Source of the DNA: an uncultured Phocaeicola sp.
Lineage (GTDB): Bacteria; Bacteroidota; Bacteroidia; Bacteroidales; Bacteroidaceae
Assembly (NCBI GenBank): GCA_944322395.1
Contig: CALUPA010000001.1
Location: 1-64,000, forward strand
DNA length: 64,000 nucleotides
Direction of reading: 5' to 3'
Part shown: piece by piece, positions 56,364 to 64,000 of the stretch
Layout of the letters: every line of letters starts with the position of its first letter
Numbering within the stretch: position 1 is the first letter of the stretch
The notes under the pieces: generated by a model
Databases searched by the model: none
What the model saw: the letters and a program-made list of their open reading frames with translations, nothing else
Told to the model about the DNA's origin: nothing
Translations under genes and position numbers: made by a program

Positions 56364-59300
56364 ATGGCAAGAATTTTTGACAATATAGAACTGAAGTTTG
56401 AAGAAGGCTTAAACAAAGTTATAGGTTCTCAAGGCGTAAAGAGAGTTGATTTCTGTGTCGGGTATTTTAATCTTCGTGGTTGGAACCTTGTTGTGAATGA
56501 AATAGATAAATTACCGGGCGATTATGTAGATGAAGACGGAAGAAATATATTTCGTACATGTCGTCTATTGATTGGTATGCACAGACCACCTGAAGAGTAT
56601 ATACGTGTTTTATATTCCAAACATAATGACTTGCCTGATTCGGAGATGGTTCAAAGGTGTAAACTGCAAATTGCACTTGAATTCAAACGTCAGCTTTTGT
56701 TGGGATTACCTACTAAACAGGATGAATGGACTTTGCGTCGATTGTCTGCACAAATGAAAGATGGAAAAGTTTGTGTAAAGCTTTATTTGCGAGAACCATT
56801 ACATGCAAAGTTGTATCTGGCACATAGACCTGATGATTATAGCAATCCTATACAATCATTGATGGGGAGCAGTAATTTGACTTATAGCGGACTGACAAGA
56901 CAGGGAGAACTGAATGCCGAGTTTGGAGACAGCGACCAGGCAAGGAAGTTTGCAGACTGGTTTGATGACCGTTGGAATGACCGTTTTTGTGAAGATATTA
57001 CTGAAGAACTTGTTAATGTAATAGACAATAGTTGGGCTTCGGAAAAAGATATTCCGCCATATTATGTTTATCTCAAAGTTGCTTACCATTTGAGTGAAGA
57101 GGCAAGAAATGGAATTAAAGAATTTACTTTAACTCCTGAGTTTCGTAAAGAACTTTTTGAGTTCCAGCAGAACGCAGTTAAAATTGCAGCACGTCATCTT
57201 AATAACGACAAACGAGGTGGAGCTATGATAGGTGATGTAGTAGGTTTAGGTAAGACCATTACGGCATGCGCTATAGCTAAAATATACGAAATGACTTATG
57301 CAAGCAGTACTTTGATTATATGTCCGGCAAATTTGCAGGATATGTGGAAGAAGTACATTGCAAAATATGATTTAAAAGCTGAGATTATGTCAATGGCAAA
57401 GCCGATAGATGTAGATTCAGCTCGTTACTATCGTCTTATTATTGTGGATGAAAGTCACAACTTGAGAAATGGTGGAAAGAGATATCAGAATATCAAGCAG
57501 CTTATAGAACACCAGGACAGTAAAGTATTGCTGTTGACTGCTACCCCATATAACAAAGATTTCAGCGATTTGAGCAATCAGTTAAGGTTGTTTTTAAGTG
57601 ATGATCAGGATTTAGGTATTCGTCCTGAAGAATACATTCGTTCGTTGGGTGGAGAAAGGCAGTTTATGCAGAAGCATAGTGATATTTTCATAAGAAGTAT
57701 AAAAGCTTTTGAAAAGAGTCCTTATGTAGAAGATTGGAATGAGTTGATGAAACTTTTCCTTGTCAGACGTACACGTTCTTTTATCAAACAATATTTTACA
57801 AAGACCGATACGTCAAACAATCGTAAATATCTTGAATTTCCGGACGGACGCCGTTCATATTTCCCGGACCGTTTGCCTAAAGCAGTAAAGTTTAAAACTG
57901 TGCAGGGAGATCAGTATAGCAGATTGTATTCTTCTGACATGATAACTTTGATGGAAAGCTTACAGTTACCTCGTTATGGTTTAAGCAAGTATATAAGTGA
58001 TGCACAAGCAGCCAATGCGCCTCTATATGAAAAACAGTTGATGGAGAATCTATCACGTGCCGGTCAGCGTATGATGGGATTTTGTAAAAGTACTTTCTTC
58101 AAACGAATAGATTCCAGTGGATTTTCTTTCTTGCTTACGGTATATCGTCACATATTGAGAAACTGTGTTTATATTTATGCCATTGAGAATAAATTGCCTT
58201 TGCCGATAGGCGACGAGAATAATTTGCCGGATGATTATAAGGAAGATGAAGATACCGGTGCGTCTATATTTGGTAAGGAAGGATGTGTTGACCCAGCCAT
58301 AAATGCTACATTGCATATTCCTAAGGAGCTTGAGCATTACATAAATAAAGCTGCAGAATATTACAACATAATTTCAAACAAAAATAACGTGGCATGGTTG
58401 CCTTCAACGTATTTCAAGCGTACGCTAAAGCAACATTTAAAGAAGGATTGTGAAACCCTTCTTGAAATGATAACATTATGTGGTGACTGGAATCAGGAAA
58501 CTGACCAGAAGCTGAATGAATTGCAGAATCTTTTAGAGCATACTCACAAGGATGAAAAAGTCATTGTGTTTACGCAATATAGTGATACTGCACTTTATGT
58601 ATATAATCAATTACGCAAACGCGGAGTCAATTCTATAGGAATAGCTACAGGCGACAGCGACAATCCGACTTCTGTCGTTGAGAAATTTTCACCTGTAAGT
58701 AATGAAAAAAGCGATATATCCCAAGAAGAGCAATATAGGGTACTGATTGCTACTGATGTGTTGTCCGAAGGACAGAATCTTCAGGATTCTCATGTTATAG
58801 TAAATTTTGACCTTCCTTGGGCTATTATAAGGCTAATTCAGCGTGCCGGACGTGTTGACCGTATTGGACAGACAGCCGATAAAATATACTGTTATTCTTT
58901 TTTCCCTGCAGATGGAGTAGAAGAAATAATAAATTTACGAGGCCGTTTGAATGCGCGTATTAATGAGAATGCCAATATTGTAGGTTCTGATGAAATATTT
59001 TTCGAAGGTAACGAGCAGAATCTTCGTGATATGTTTAATGAACGTAGTGGAGTTCTTGACGACGATGATGATGTAGAGGTGGATCTTTCTTCACAAGCAT
59101 ATCAGATTTGGAAATCCGCTACCGATGCAAGGCCTGAGTTGAAACAGATTATACCTAATTTGCAGAACATGATTTATTCCACCAAAACAACCGATAATAA
59201 GTTGGATGAGGGAGTAATAACATACGCACGTACAGCTAATGACTTTGATATGCTGACATGGCTTAATGCTGATGGTGAGTTTGTTACACAAAGCCAGAAG

Positions 59301-59756
59301 AAAATACTTAATGCTTTGGCTTGTAGTTCAAAGGAAATGCCTGTCAGTCCTATGGAGCAGCATCACGAACTGGTCGGAAAGGCAATAGAAATGATTAAGA
59401 ACCAAAGTAAAACAGTTACAGGAGGTATATTGGGTAATCGTTTCAGTACCAGATATAGAATTATCTCTTTATTGGAGCATTATTATGACAAGCCGGCAAC
59501 TCTATTCTTTAGTGAAGAAAATCGAGAACAATTGAAATTGGCTATAGACGAAATATACAATTATCCGTTACTTGAAGGAACAAAATTCATGCTGGGACGT
59601 ATGATGCGTAGTTCCAGTAAGACAGCAAGTGACGATATAGTGGAATACGTTCTTGAAATGAGAAAAAACGGCTCATTATGTCGTGTAGAAGAAGAGTTAT
59701 CAGCAAATAAGGAGAATACAATCATTTGCTCTATGGGCATTAAATACAAAGAATAA
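56364..59756 (+). CDS. PLD-nuclease-like/SNF2-type helicase fusion
   Basis: The 1130-residue protein opens with a phospholipase D-like domain bearing one HKD-type site: H147-x-K149 followed by GSSNLTYSG (168-176). A SNF2/superfamily 2 engine follows: Walker A GDVVGLGKT (290-298), DESH box (362-365), LLLTATPYN near 400, a helicase C domain (KVIVFTQYSDTALYVY) and QRAGRVDRIGQ motif VI. It is the class of helicase with an N-terminal PLDc_2 domain that travels with large adenine methylases in restriction-like systems. A single HKD implies dimerisation if it is a nuclease. The methylase gene starts 2 nt after its stop, so the pair is coupled. Confidence 0.9.
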   Translation: MARIFDNIELKFEEGLNKVIGSQGVKRVDFCVGYFNLRGWNLVVNEIDKLPGDYVDEDGRNIFRTCRLLIGMHRPPEEYIRVLYSKHNDLPDSEMVQRCKLQIALEFKRQLLLGLPTKQDEWTLRRLSAQMKDGKVCVKLYLREPLHAKLYLAHRPDDYSNPIQSLMGSSNLTYSGLTRQGELNAEFGDSDQARKFADWFDDRWNDRFCEDITEELVNVIDNSWASEKDIPPYYVYLKVAYHLSEEARNGIKEFTLTPEFRKELFEFQQNAVKIAARHLNNDKRGGAMIGDVVGLGKTITACAIAKIYEMTYASSTLIICPANLQDMWKKYIAKYDLKAEIMSMAKPIDVDSARYYRLIIVDESHNLRNGGKRYQNIKQLIEHQDSKVLLLTATPYNKDFSDLSNQLRLFLSDDQDLGIRPEEYIRSLGGERQFMQKHSDIFIRSIKAFEKSPYVEDWNELMKLFLVRRTRSFIKQYFTKTDTSNNRKYLEFPDGRRSYFPDRLPKAVKFKTVQGDQYSRLYSSDMITLMESLQLPRYGLSKYISDAQAANAPLYEKQLMENLSRAGQRMMGFCKSTFFKRIDSSGFSFLLTVYRHILRNCVYIYAIENKLPLPIGDENNLPDDYKEDEDTGASIFGKEGCVDPAINATLHIPKELEHYINKAAEYYNIISNKNNVAWLPSTYFKRTLKQHLKKDCETLLEMITLCGDWNQETDQKLNELQNLLEHTHKDEKVIVFTQYSDTALYVYNQLRKRGVNSIGIATGDSDNPTSVVEKFSPVSNEKSDISQEEQYRVLIATDVLSEGQNLQDSHVIVNFDLPWAIIRLIQRAGRVDRIGQTADKIYCYSFFPADGVEEIINLRGRLNARINENANIVGSDEIFFEGNEQNLRDMFNERSGVLDDDDDVEVDLSSQAYQIWKSATDARPELKQIIPNLQNMIYSTKTTDNKLDEGVITYARTANDFDMLTWLNADGEFVTQSQKKILNALACSSKEMPVSPMEQHHELVGKAIEMIKNQSKTVTGGILGNRFSTRYRIISLLEHYYDKPATLFFSEENREQLKLAIDEIYNYPLLEGTKFMLGRMMRSSSKTASDDIVEYVLEMRKNGSLCRVEEELSANKENTIICSMGIKYKE

Positions 59757-59758
59757 GC

Positions 59759-62700
59759 ATGAAGAAAAATATATTTATAGAATTAATAAAAGAAGCCCGT
59801 TTTCGTGAAATGTTTATTACTGAAATGGGCTGGAACAATTATCGTGGGCAAGCAGAGTTACCTTTAATTGATATTGATGACATACAGTATCAGTTTGTTA
59901 CAGTGGCAGAACGAAATGGTTTTCAGGTTTTGACCTGTGAGGTAGATGATATTCCTACTGCATCTGTTTGCAAACGTATAGATACAAAGTTGCGCCGTTC
60001 GGCAAATGATTATATAGCGATTTATATCAAGCGTGGAACAGAACATCATCAGTGGGTGGCTCCTGTGCGTAATGTTGACAAACGCGATTTGGTAACTATA
60101 GAATATGAAAATGCAGTAAAGGCTGATTTTGTATTCTCAAAGATTGACGGTCTTACTTTTGGAAATAGTGAGCATACAACAATTGTAGATGTGAAGGAAA
60201 GGATTCAAGGTACATTTGCTGTGAATTCCGAAAAGATTACCAAGGATTTCTATGCCGGTTTTAAAAAGGAACATAATGCGTTTGCCCAATTTATTTCTGG
60301 TATAGACGATACTATTGAATTGAAAAACAATAGAAATAAACAATGGTACACTTCTGTTATGCTTAACAGGTTGATGTTCTGCTATTTTATCCAGAAGAAG
60401 GGCTTTCTTGATAGTAATGTTAATTATCTTCGTGATAAACTGAAATGGTGTCAGGATGAAAAGGGAGAAAACCGTTTTTTCAAATCTTTCTATCAGGGTT
60501 TCTTGATGCAGCTTTTTCAGGACGGTTTGAATTCGCCTACACATAACCGTGATTTTGAAACAGTATATGGCCGTATTCCATATCTAAACGGTGGTATGTT
60601 CGACCGTCATCAGATAGAGCAGGATTATCAGGACATAGATATTGCAGATGAAGCATTCGAACATCTTTTTGAGTTTTTCGACAAGTGGAGATGGCATCTT
60701 GACACACGTATTTCTGCTTCAGGTAAAGACATTAATCCTGATGTTTTGGGATATATTTTTGAGCAGTACATTAATGACAGGGCTCAAATGGGAGCTTATT
60801 ATACCAAAGAAGATATAACAGAATATATTGGGCGTAATTGTATTCTTCCATTCCTTATGGATAAGGTTAAGGACTCTACACAAGAAATGGGTTCATTGTT
60901 TATGCCTAAAGGTTTTGTATGGCAGATGCTTAAAGAAAGTGGTGACAAATATATTTTCAACGCTGTAAAACAAGGCTATACTCCTGACTGGGAGTCACGT
61001 ATTCCTGCAAATATAGCTGAAGGAATTGATACTGCTAAACCAAATCTTTTGGAACGTAGAAAAGACTGGAACAATAAAACTCCGGAACCATGGGCGTTGC
61101 CTACTGAGATATGGCGTGAAACCATAGAAAGACTGCAAAAGTGTGAAACAATTTTAGAAAAAATACAGAAAGGCGAAATCTCGCAAATAAATGATTTTAT
61201 AACTTATAATCTTGACATACGTTCTTTTGTGGGAGATTTACTTGCTACAGCAGACAATCATAGATTTATAGGAACTTTCTATCATGCTTTGCAGAAAGTT
61301 ACAATACTTGACCCGACTTGTGGTTCTGGTGCATTTCTGTTTGCAGCCATGAATATTCTTGAACCATTATACGAGATTTGTATTGACCGTATGATGGAGT
61401 GGAACAGTCAAAACCCGAATTTATTTAAAGATGAAATAGGGGAGATAAAGAACCGTTACCGTTCAAATATTCAATATTTCATTTATAAGAGCATAATCTT
61501 GCGTAATCTATATGGAGTGGATATTATGCAGGAGGCAACAGAAATAGCTAAACTTCGTCTGTTTCTGAAGATGGTTGCAGTAGTAGAGGTTGATCGTCGT
61601 GCTCCAAATCTTGGACTTGACCCATTGCCGGATATAGACTTTAATGTTCGGTGTGGCAATACTTTGGTTGGATATGCTACAGAAGATGAAATTATTAAAG
61701 ATGCATGTTTTGCTGATTTGTTTACACAGCAGGAATTCCGTGAAAAGGTTGAAACTGAAATGGAAAAAGTAAGCAAAGCTTACGATATATTCCGTACACA
61801 GCAATTAGCAGACCATGATGACTTGGAATCTGTAAAAGCAGCTAAACTAGAACTAAAGGAAAGATTGTCAAAACTTACAAATATACTTGATTGTCAACTA
61901 TTTTCATCTTCAGGTGGAACTTCGTTTGATTCATGGAAGGAGTCTCATCAACCATTTCATTGGATAGCAGAGTATTATCAGATAATTTATGGTAATGGTG
62001 GTTTTGATGTGATAATAGGAAATCCTCCATATGTAGAGTATGCGAAAAAAGATAAGAATACGAGAAAGAGTATTCGGGATATATATCAATTAGTTGGCTA
62101 TGATACAATAAATTGTGGAAATTTATATGCATTTGTAATAGAAAGGAGTTGTACTATTGCACATAATCGTAATAATATAGGATTTATAGTCCCTTTATCT
62201 ATTGCTTCAAATAACAATATGGTTGATTTGAGAGAGTATATTTGTAAAAAGGGAACAAGTTGGTTTAGTCATTACGAGGTACGTCCTGCAAAACTTTTTG
62301 AAGGTGCAGAACAGCGTCTTACTATTTTCATTATAAGAGATACATCAGAAACTAACTTATTTAGTACTTCAATAATCAGATGGCATAATGAAGATCGTCC
62401 ACTTTTATTCAATTCTATTTCTTATGTGCCTTCTTTCAATAATGGTAGTATATGGAGAACATCATCTATTATTGAGATGTCAATATATGAAAAATTCAAC
62501 AAACATAATACTGTTTTTGAAAAGCTTCAGAAGAAAGGTGCTGAACTTCATTATAGAACAGCTGGAGTAAGATATTGGATAATATTTTTAAATCATGGTT
62601 TTAATACTGAATCGTTAAGCAATAAAGTAGCTTATTTTGAGAGTGAAGAGGTATCAAAGTTTTATATGGCTGCTTTAAATTCAAATTTGTTTTGGTGGTA

Positions 62701-63034
62701 TTATGCTTTGAATTTTGATATGTTTAATTTAAAAGATTATATGATCTTTAATTTTAGGTTAAATTTTATTTATGATCCGGAGATTATTACATTGGCAAAT
62801 GTATTGGAACAAGATATGGATAATAATAAATTAGTTCAAAGTATTAATAGTAAAACTCGTGGACATGTTATTACTATGTATTATCAAAAGAAAATATCCA
62901 AACTTATTATAGATAGAATAGATAAGTTACTTGCAAAACATTACGGCTTTACCGAAGAAGAACTTGATTTCATTATCAACTACGATATCAAATATCGTAT
63001 GGGAGATGAATTAAAGAATGAAGAGGAGGGCTGA
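59759..63034 (+). CDS. Large Eco57I-type DNA adenine methyltransferase (class I, PglX/DrmMI-like size)
   Basis: The 1091-residue protein has a long N-terminal region (1-500) including ITKDFYAGFKKEHNAFAQFI and MLNRLMFCYFIQKKGF, then SAM motif I at D518-P-T-C-G-S-G-A-F and the catalytic N755-P-P-Y with VEY after it, diagnostic of N6-adenine methylation. A specificity region with unusually AT-rich sequence (62030-62920) follows and a TaqI-like end. Size and order are like type IIG, BREX PglX or DISARM DrmMI enzymes. The N-terminal part could hide a nuclease, but I see no certain PD-(D/E)XK motif. Confidence 0.9.
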   Translation: MKKNIFIELIKEARFREMFITEMGWNNYRGQAELPLIDIDDIQYQFVTVAERNGFQVLTCEVDDIPTASVCKRIDTKLRRSANDYIAIYIKRGTEHHQWVAPVRNVDKRDLVTIEYENAVKADFVFSKIDGLTFGNSEHTTIVDVKERIQGTFAVNSEKITKDFYAGFKKEHNAFAQFISGIDDTIELKNNRNKQWYTSVMLNRLMFCYFIQKKGFLDSNVNYLRDKLKWCQDEKGENRFFKSFYQGFLMQLFQDGLNSPTHNRDFETVYGRIPYLNGGMFDRHQIEQDYQDIDIADEAFEHLFEFFDKWRWHLDTRISASGKDINPDVLGYIFEQYINDRAQMGAYYTKEDITEYIGRNCILPFLMDKVKDSTQEMGSLFMPKGFVWQMLKESGDKYIFNAVKQGYTPDWESRIPANIAEGIDTAKPNLLERRKDWNNKTPEPWALPTEIWRETIERLQKCETILEKIQKGEISQINDFITYNLDIRSFVGDLLATADNHRFIGTFYHALQKVTILDPTCGSGAFLFAAMNILEPLYEICIDRMMEWNSQNPNLFKDEIGEIKNRYRSNIQYFIYKSIILRNLYGVDIMQEATEIAKLRLFLKMVAVVEVDRRAPNLGLDPLPDIDFNVRCGNTLVGYATEDEIIKDACFADLFTQQEFREKVETEMEKVSKAYDIFRTQQLADHDDLESVKAAKLELKERLSKLTNILDCQLFSSSGGTSFDSWKESHQPFHWIAEYYQIIYGNGGFDVIIGNPPYVEYAKKDKNTRKSIRDIYQLVGYDTINCGNLYAFVIERSCTIAHNRNNIGFIVPLSIASNNNMVDLREYICKKGTSWFSHYEVRPAKLFEGAEQRLTIFIIRDTSETNLFSTSIIRWHNEDRPLLFNSISYVPSFNNGSIWRTSSIIEMSIYEKFNKHNTVFEKLQKKGAELHYRTAGVRYWIIFLNHGFNTESLSNKVAYFESEEVSKFYMAALNSNLFWWYYALNFDMFNLKDYMIFNFRLNFIYDPEIITLANVLEQDMDNNKLVQSINSKTRGHVITMYYQKKISKLIIDRIDKLLAKHYGFTEEELDFIINYDIKYRMGDELKNEEEG

Positions 63035-63036
63035 TT

Positions 63037-63144
63037 ATGAAGAAAATGACAAAATTGAGTATTAGTTGGTTTTATGAACTCCTTGAGAAAGGAGAATGCG
63101 ATATAATGGATTTTAAATAACAGCTTTGTGATAAAGAGTTGTGA
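63037..63144 (+). pseudogene. AlbA_2-domain gene remnant after the methylase
   Basis: An ATG 2 nt after the methylase stop begins MKKMTKLSISWFYELLEKG and runs ECDIMDFK to TAA at 63118-63120; the same frame goes on QLCDKEL to TGA at 63142-63144. This closely resembles the first 35 residues of AlbA_2 proteins, where E or similar sits at the place of the first stop (DFKEQL). The rest of the domain is gone. The remnant suggests that the operon once had an AlbA_2 third gene, or that such a gene is being lost. Confidence 0.5.
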
Positions 63145-63204
63145 TTGTATGCGTATAAATTTATTTGTTTGCACTTCTGTTTGCGCAATTTTTTTTAATT
63201 AAAA

Positions 63205-63270
63205 TTGCAAGCAGTTGAAAATTAGATTGTTATTAAAAGTTCTGCTTGCAGAAATGAAATTCTGCTTGCA
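63205..63270. promoter_or_regulatory. Three CTGCTTGCA elements upstream of the DprA-like gene
   Basis: TTGCAAGCAG at 63205-63214 is the inverted form of CTGCTTGCA at 63242-63250 and 63262-63270. The cluster lies within 80 nt of the ATG at 63284 and could be a regulator site. No consensus -7 box is seen. Confidence 0.4.
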
Positions 63271-63283
63271 AAAACAATAAATT

Positions 63284-63748
63284 ATGCAAATGGAATATTT
63301 AGGAAATAGAAAATTGTTGGAATCACGTAAGGTAGCTTTCTTCTGCTCGCGAATAGTGAGTAGTGGGGCTATTTTACGTTGTTATGACTGGACGACTCAA
63401 ATGGCTGATAGTAGTAATGTTGTAATTGGAGGATTTCAATCAAAAATAGAAAAGGATGTCCTGCATTTTCTATTAAAAAGTAGGCAACCAGTGATTATAG
63501 TTATTGCCAGACGGATGTATAAGGAACTTCCTAATGAATTGACAAATCCAATGAATGAAGGGCGATTGCTTATTATAAGTACTTCACCAAATGCTGTTAG
63601 AGTAAGCAAAGATACAGCAAACAAAAGAAATTTATATATCTCTGAAATAGCTGATGAAATAGTCTTTGGTTACATATCAAAGGATAGTTCTTTAAATGAA
63701 TTATTTCAAAAGTTCAAGGAAAAATCAACTTTATTACGGGAAAGATAA
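63284..63748 (+). CDS. DprA/SLOG-superfamily Rossmann-like protein
   Basis: The 154-residue product resembles the core of the DprA/Smf fold: KVAFFCSRIVSSGA (beta strand and loop), NVVIGGFQSKIEKDVLHFLLKSRQPVIIVIARRM, then EGRLLIISTSPN and NKRNLYISEIADEIVFGYI, which correspond to the SGGA, VIAVLA, LLSE and RNRIIAGLS elements of DprA. It lacks the DprA C-terminal winged helix, so it is a stand-alone SLOG-type domain. SLOG proteins bind nucleotides or nucleotide-derived signals and occur in predicted conflict systems. The next ORF starts 3 nt after its stop. Confidence 0.65.
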   Translation: MQMEYLGNRKLLESRKVAFFCSRIVSSGAILRCYDWTTQMADSSNVVIGGFQSKIEKDVLHFLLKSRQPVIIVIARRMYKELPNELTNPMNEGRLLIISTSPNAVRVSKDTANKRNLYISEIADEIVFGYISKDSSLNELFQKFKEKSTLLRER

Positions 63749-63751
63749 TAA

Positions 63752-64000
63752 ATGTTCCCAATAAACAAAACAACTTTGTTTAGATTCAAAATGACTATGG
63801 AAAATATTTATAATAATATAAAGAAAATAATCAGGGAAAGTACTTTAGAGGGTACTGTTTGTAGATTGTCAAAATATTTTGCTATTGTATTTATATGTAT
63901 CTTTTATGAAGACAAATGGTTGCCATTGTTCAATAAATACATACTTAGATTTTTGGATATTTCCAATGAAACTTGGTTGGCATTAATCACCTTAATATCT
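63752..64000 (+). CDS. Partial membrane protein running off the right edge
   Basis: An open frame begins at ATG 63752, 3 nt after the DprA-like stop, and has no stop to the window end (83 codons). After a basic N-terminal segment (IYNNIKKIIRE) it has a hydrophobic stretch (YFAIVFICIF), a short loop and the start of another (ETWLALITLIS). Two close membrane helices next to a SLOG-type gene recall SLATT-type effectors, though the N-terminus of a second KAP NTPase is an alternative. The product is not identified. Confidence 0.55.
   Translation, partial: MFPINKTTLFRFKMTMENIYNNIKKIIRESTLEGTVCRLSKYFAIVFICIFYEDKWLPLFNKYILRFLDISNETWLALITLIS

Overview
The window looks like a chromosomal segment from a gut-type Bacteroidales bacterium (Bacteroides, Phocaeicola or Prevotella-like). 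Promoters repeatedly match the Bacteroidetes -7 element TAnnTTTG. The proteins include BACON-domain lipoproteins, a C10 (streptopain-family) protease, a CE6-CE1 esterase, a NimA-like protein and the local type of formate-tetrahydrofolate ligase. The intergenic spacers carry the AT-rich 'ttaattcttaattattaa' texture common in that order. Genus cannot be fixed from the sequence alone.

Layout. (1) 84-1781 is a CRISPR array of 27 repeats whose 3' handle is that of type V-A (Cas12a) crRNA; no cas gene is inside the window. Its trailer end decays into a HIT-family gene that has lost its start. (2) 2560-8960 carries a patatin phospholipase, an aldose-1-epimerase-like gene and sbcD-sbcC. (3) 9094-12801 holds a zinc alcohol dehydrogenase, a flavin reductase and a secreted CE6-CE1 esterase. 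(4) 12844-17288 (minus) is a MarR-controlled EmrAB-TolC-type efflux operon with a visible palindromic operator. (5) 17421-24577 has a DUF1847 protein, a BACON lipoprotein and an operon of acyl-CoA synthetase, His-rich CobW GTPase and Tex. (6) 24884-30626 has DUF4286-ruvC behind a duplicated promoter, a ModF-like ABC protein fused tail to tail by a deletion to a dicarboxylate symporter, a NimA-like protein and fhs. (7) 30778-37824 is a TetR-controlled YbhGFSR-like ABC exporter with its own TolC. (8) 37843-49369 is housekeeping: queD-queE, gcvP, an MBL hydrolase, rsmG, a DUF3298 lipoprotein, lipB, then a C10 protease with BACON lipoprotein, tRNA-Lys(CUU) and ric.

(9) 50092-64000 is an accessory, defence-island-like region: a PD-(D/E)XK/AAA gene broken by one in-frame TGA, an AlbA_2 (Schlafen-type) regulator flanked by a duplicated hairpin-bearing tail, a membrane KAP NTPase, and divergently from it a PLD-SNF2 helicase plus a giant Eco57I-type adenine methylase. 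These two are followed by an AlbA_2 remnant, a DprA/SLOG-like protein and the start of a membrane protein that runs off the right edge. The helicase-methylase pair resembles parts of DISARM/BREX-type restriction without their other core genes in view, and together with the SLOG plus membrane pair it is the best candidate here for an undescribed system.

Several regulatory circuits can be read directly: a MarR palindrome over a -33 box, a matching pair of TetR operator candidates at tetR and at its efflux operon, and a dyad centred near -43 of the ric promoter, where a CRP/FNR-type activator would sit.
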